This document shows positions 5,291 through 5,480 of a stretch of 5,480 bases of DNA, in pieces. The stretch comes from CAYWTX01 sp964461295. Lineage in GTDB: Bacteria; Planctomycetota; Phycisphaerae; SM23-33. The stretch covers positions 1 through 5,480 of the forward strand of contig CAYWTX010000168.1 of the NCBI GenBank assembly GCA_964461295.1. The letters run 5' to 3'. A program made the translations under genes and the position numbers. A model generated the notes under the pieces. The model searched no databases and was not told the origin of the DNA. It was given only the letters and a program-made list of their open reading frames with translations. How positions within the stretch are numbered: position 1 is the stretch's first letter; the number at the start of each line of letters is the position of its first letter.

Positions 5291-5320
5291 AAACTACACG
5301 CTCCGGCATACGTGGGTCAA
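5291..5320 (-). promoter_or_regulatory. Candidate sigma70-type promoter for the rpsB cluster
   Basis: On the minus strand TTGACC (5320-5315) is followed after 18 bp by TAGTTT (5296-5291). This is a plausible -35/-10 pair, with transcription expected to begin near 5283 and give a leader of about 160 nt before the rpsB start. The site is the most AT-rich stretch between the intron end and rpsB, apart from the T9 tract just upstream of it. The call rests on consensus resemblance and position only. Confidence 0.45.
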
Positions 5321-5333
5321 GTGGGCAATGGCG

Positions 5334-5342
5334 AAAAAAAAA
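5334..5342 (-). other. T9 tract (minus strand) just downstream of the intron 3' end
   Basis: Nine consecutive A on the plus strand read as T9 in the direction of transcription. The tract lies 7 nt past the inferred intron 3' splice site and 13 bp upstream of the candidate rpsB -35 box. It could be the U-tract of a terminator of an upstream gene that the intron split from its stem, or an AT-rich UP-like element for the rpsB promoter. No hairpin directly abuts it within the window. Confidence 0.4.
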
Positions 5343-5349
5343 GACACTG

Positions 5350-5480
5350 GTCGGGTAAGCCTGGGCGGTTGCCCGCCCAGGCTCCCCACGGATCCGGACT
5401 TGCAGGATTCCCGCATCCGGCTCTTCGGATGCTGGCTTCGCACGTCCGACTGCGCAGCTCGGACGGGCCGATCCGCTATC
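5350..5480 (-). mobile_element. Group II intron, 3' end (domains V and VI), truncated by window edge
   Basis: Group II introns are self-splicing, often retromobile ribozymes. On the minus strand, domain V occupies 5423-5391: a 9-bp outer helix beginning GAGCCGGAT with the catalytic AGC triad at 5422-5420, a 2-nt AA bulge, and a 5-bp inner helix with a short loop. Domain VI follows at 5387-5353: a perfect 11-bp stem (5383-5373 with 5368-5358) closed by a GCAA tetraloop, a G-U pair, a single bulged A at 5356, and a basal GGG/CCC helix. The sequence after the branch A is CCCGAC, which puts A 7 nt from an AC terminus at 5350, as expected of a group II 3' splice site. A TAG at 5478-5476 could be the stop of the intron-encoded reverse transcriptase, but the ORF is not visible. 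The intron points the same way as rpsB. Subclass is uncertain; the AGC triad argues against class C, which usually has CGC. Confidence 0.86.
5391..5423 (-). ncRNA. Group II intron domain V (catalytic hairpin)
   Basis: The 33-nt hairpin has the canonical layout: 9-bp outer stem, dinucleotide bulge (AA), 5-bp inner stem, apical loop. The AGC catalytic triad lies at 5422-5420. Two departures from the textbook 34-nt domain V are visible. The apical loop is the triloop AAT rather than a GNRA tetraloop. The base facing the triad G is A (3' arm ends GGATC) where G-U is usual. I believe 3' arms ending in GATC occur in other bacterial introns, so I do not read this alone as decay. Confidence 0.82.

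Noticed and set aside
4099..5292. 397-residue plus-strand open frame opposite rpsB
   Set aside because: It mirrors rpsB codons on the other strand, with no family-like motifs and no start context of its own.
5103..5309. 68-codon minus-strand frame through the rpsB leader, as a leader peptide
   Set aside because: Its first ATG lies inside the candidate promoter, the next ATG has no Shine-Dalgarno, and the sequence looks non-coding.
5334..5383. The 11-bp stem at 5358-5383 plus the T9 tract read as an intrinsic terminator
   Set aside because: The stem and T9 are separated by 15 nt, too far for an intrinsic terminator, and the stem fits group II domain VI with bulged A and AC terminus.

Overview
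This window is part of a very GC-rich bacterial chromosome. Every gene I can support lies on the minus strand, so transcription runs from high to low coordinates. The gene order is rpsB (ribosomal protein S2), tsf (EF-Ts), pyrH (UMP kinase), frr (ribosome recycling factor), a tRNA-Lys(UUU), a divergent thymidylate synthase, and a 90-residue ACT-like protein of the TM1266 type. The first four form the widely conserved bacterial translation/UMP-kinase cluster. What follows frr differs from the dxr/uppS/cdsA genes often found there. High GC, uniformly GC-ending codons, a non-ATG rpsB start, wide spacers and the TM1266-type gene would fit a Planctomycetota-like lineage. That placement is inference; nothing here is diagnostic.

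Region by region: (a) 5350-5480 holds the 3' end of a group II intron on the minus strand, with domain V, domain VI, the bulged branch-point A and an AC 3' terminus; its body lies outside the window. (b) 5122-5349 is the rpsB upstream region: a T9 tract, a sigma70-like promoter (TTGACC, 18 bp, TAGTTT), a leader with a hairpin, and a strong Shine-Dalgarno (SD) site ahead of a TTG start. (c) 1643-5121 is rpsB-tsf-pyrH-frr with spacers of 158, 161 and 211 bp. (d) 1459-1532 is tRNA-Lys. (e) 198-1416 carries the thymidylate-synthase-family gene and the TM1266-like gene. (f) 1-197 has no gene I can support.

Functionally the cluster joins translation elongation and recycling (S2, EF-Ts, RRF, tRNA-Lys) with pyrimidine nucleotide supply (UMP to UDP by PyrH, probably dUMP to dTMP by the TS-family protein). 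Each spacer of the translation cluster holds strong GC-rich inverted repeats without U-tracts, which suggests mRNA punctuation or stabilisation more than termination.

The most unusual features are the tsf-pyrH spacer, built almost entirely from two opposed arrays of a degenerate 8-bp repeat, and the intron end abutting the rpsB promoter region, with a 16-bp domain-V-like match in the rpsB leader. I see no defence system, CRISPR array or new multigene system; this is mostly a housekeeping locus with unusual non-coding decoration.
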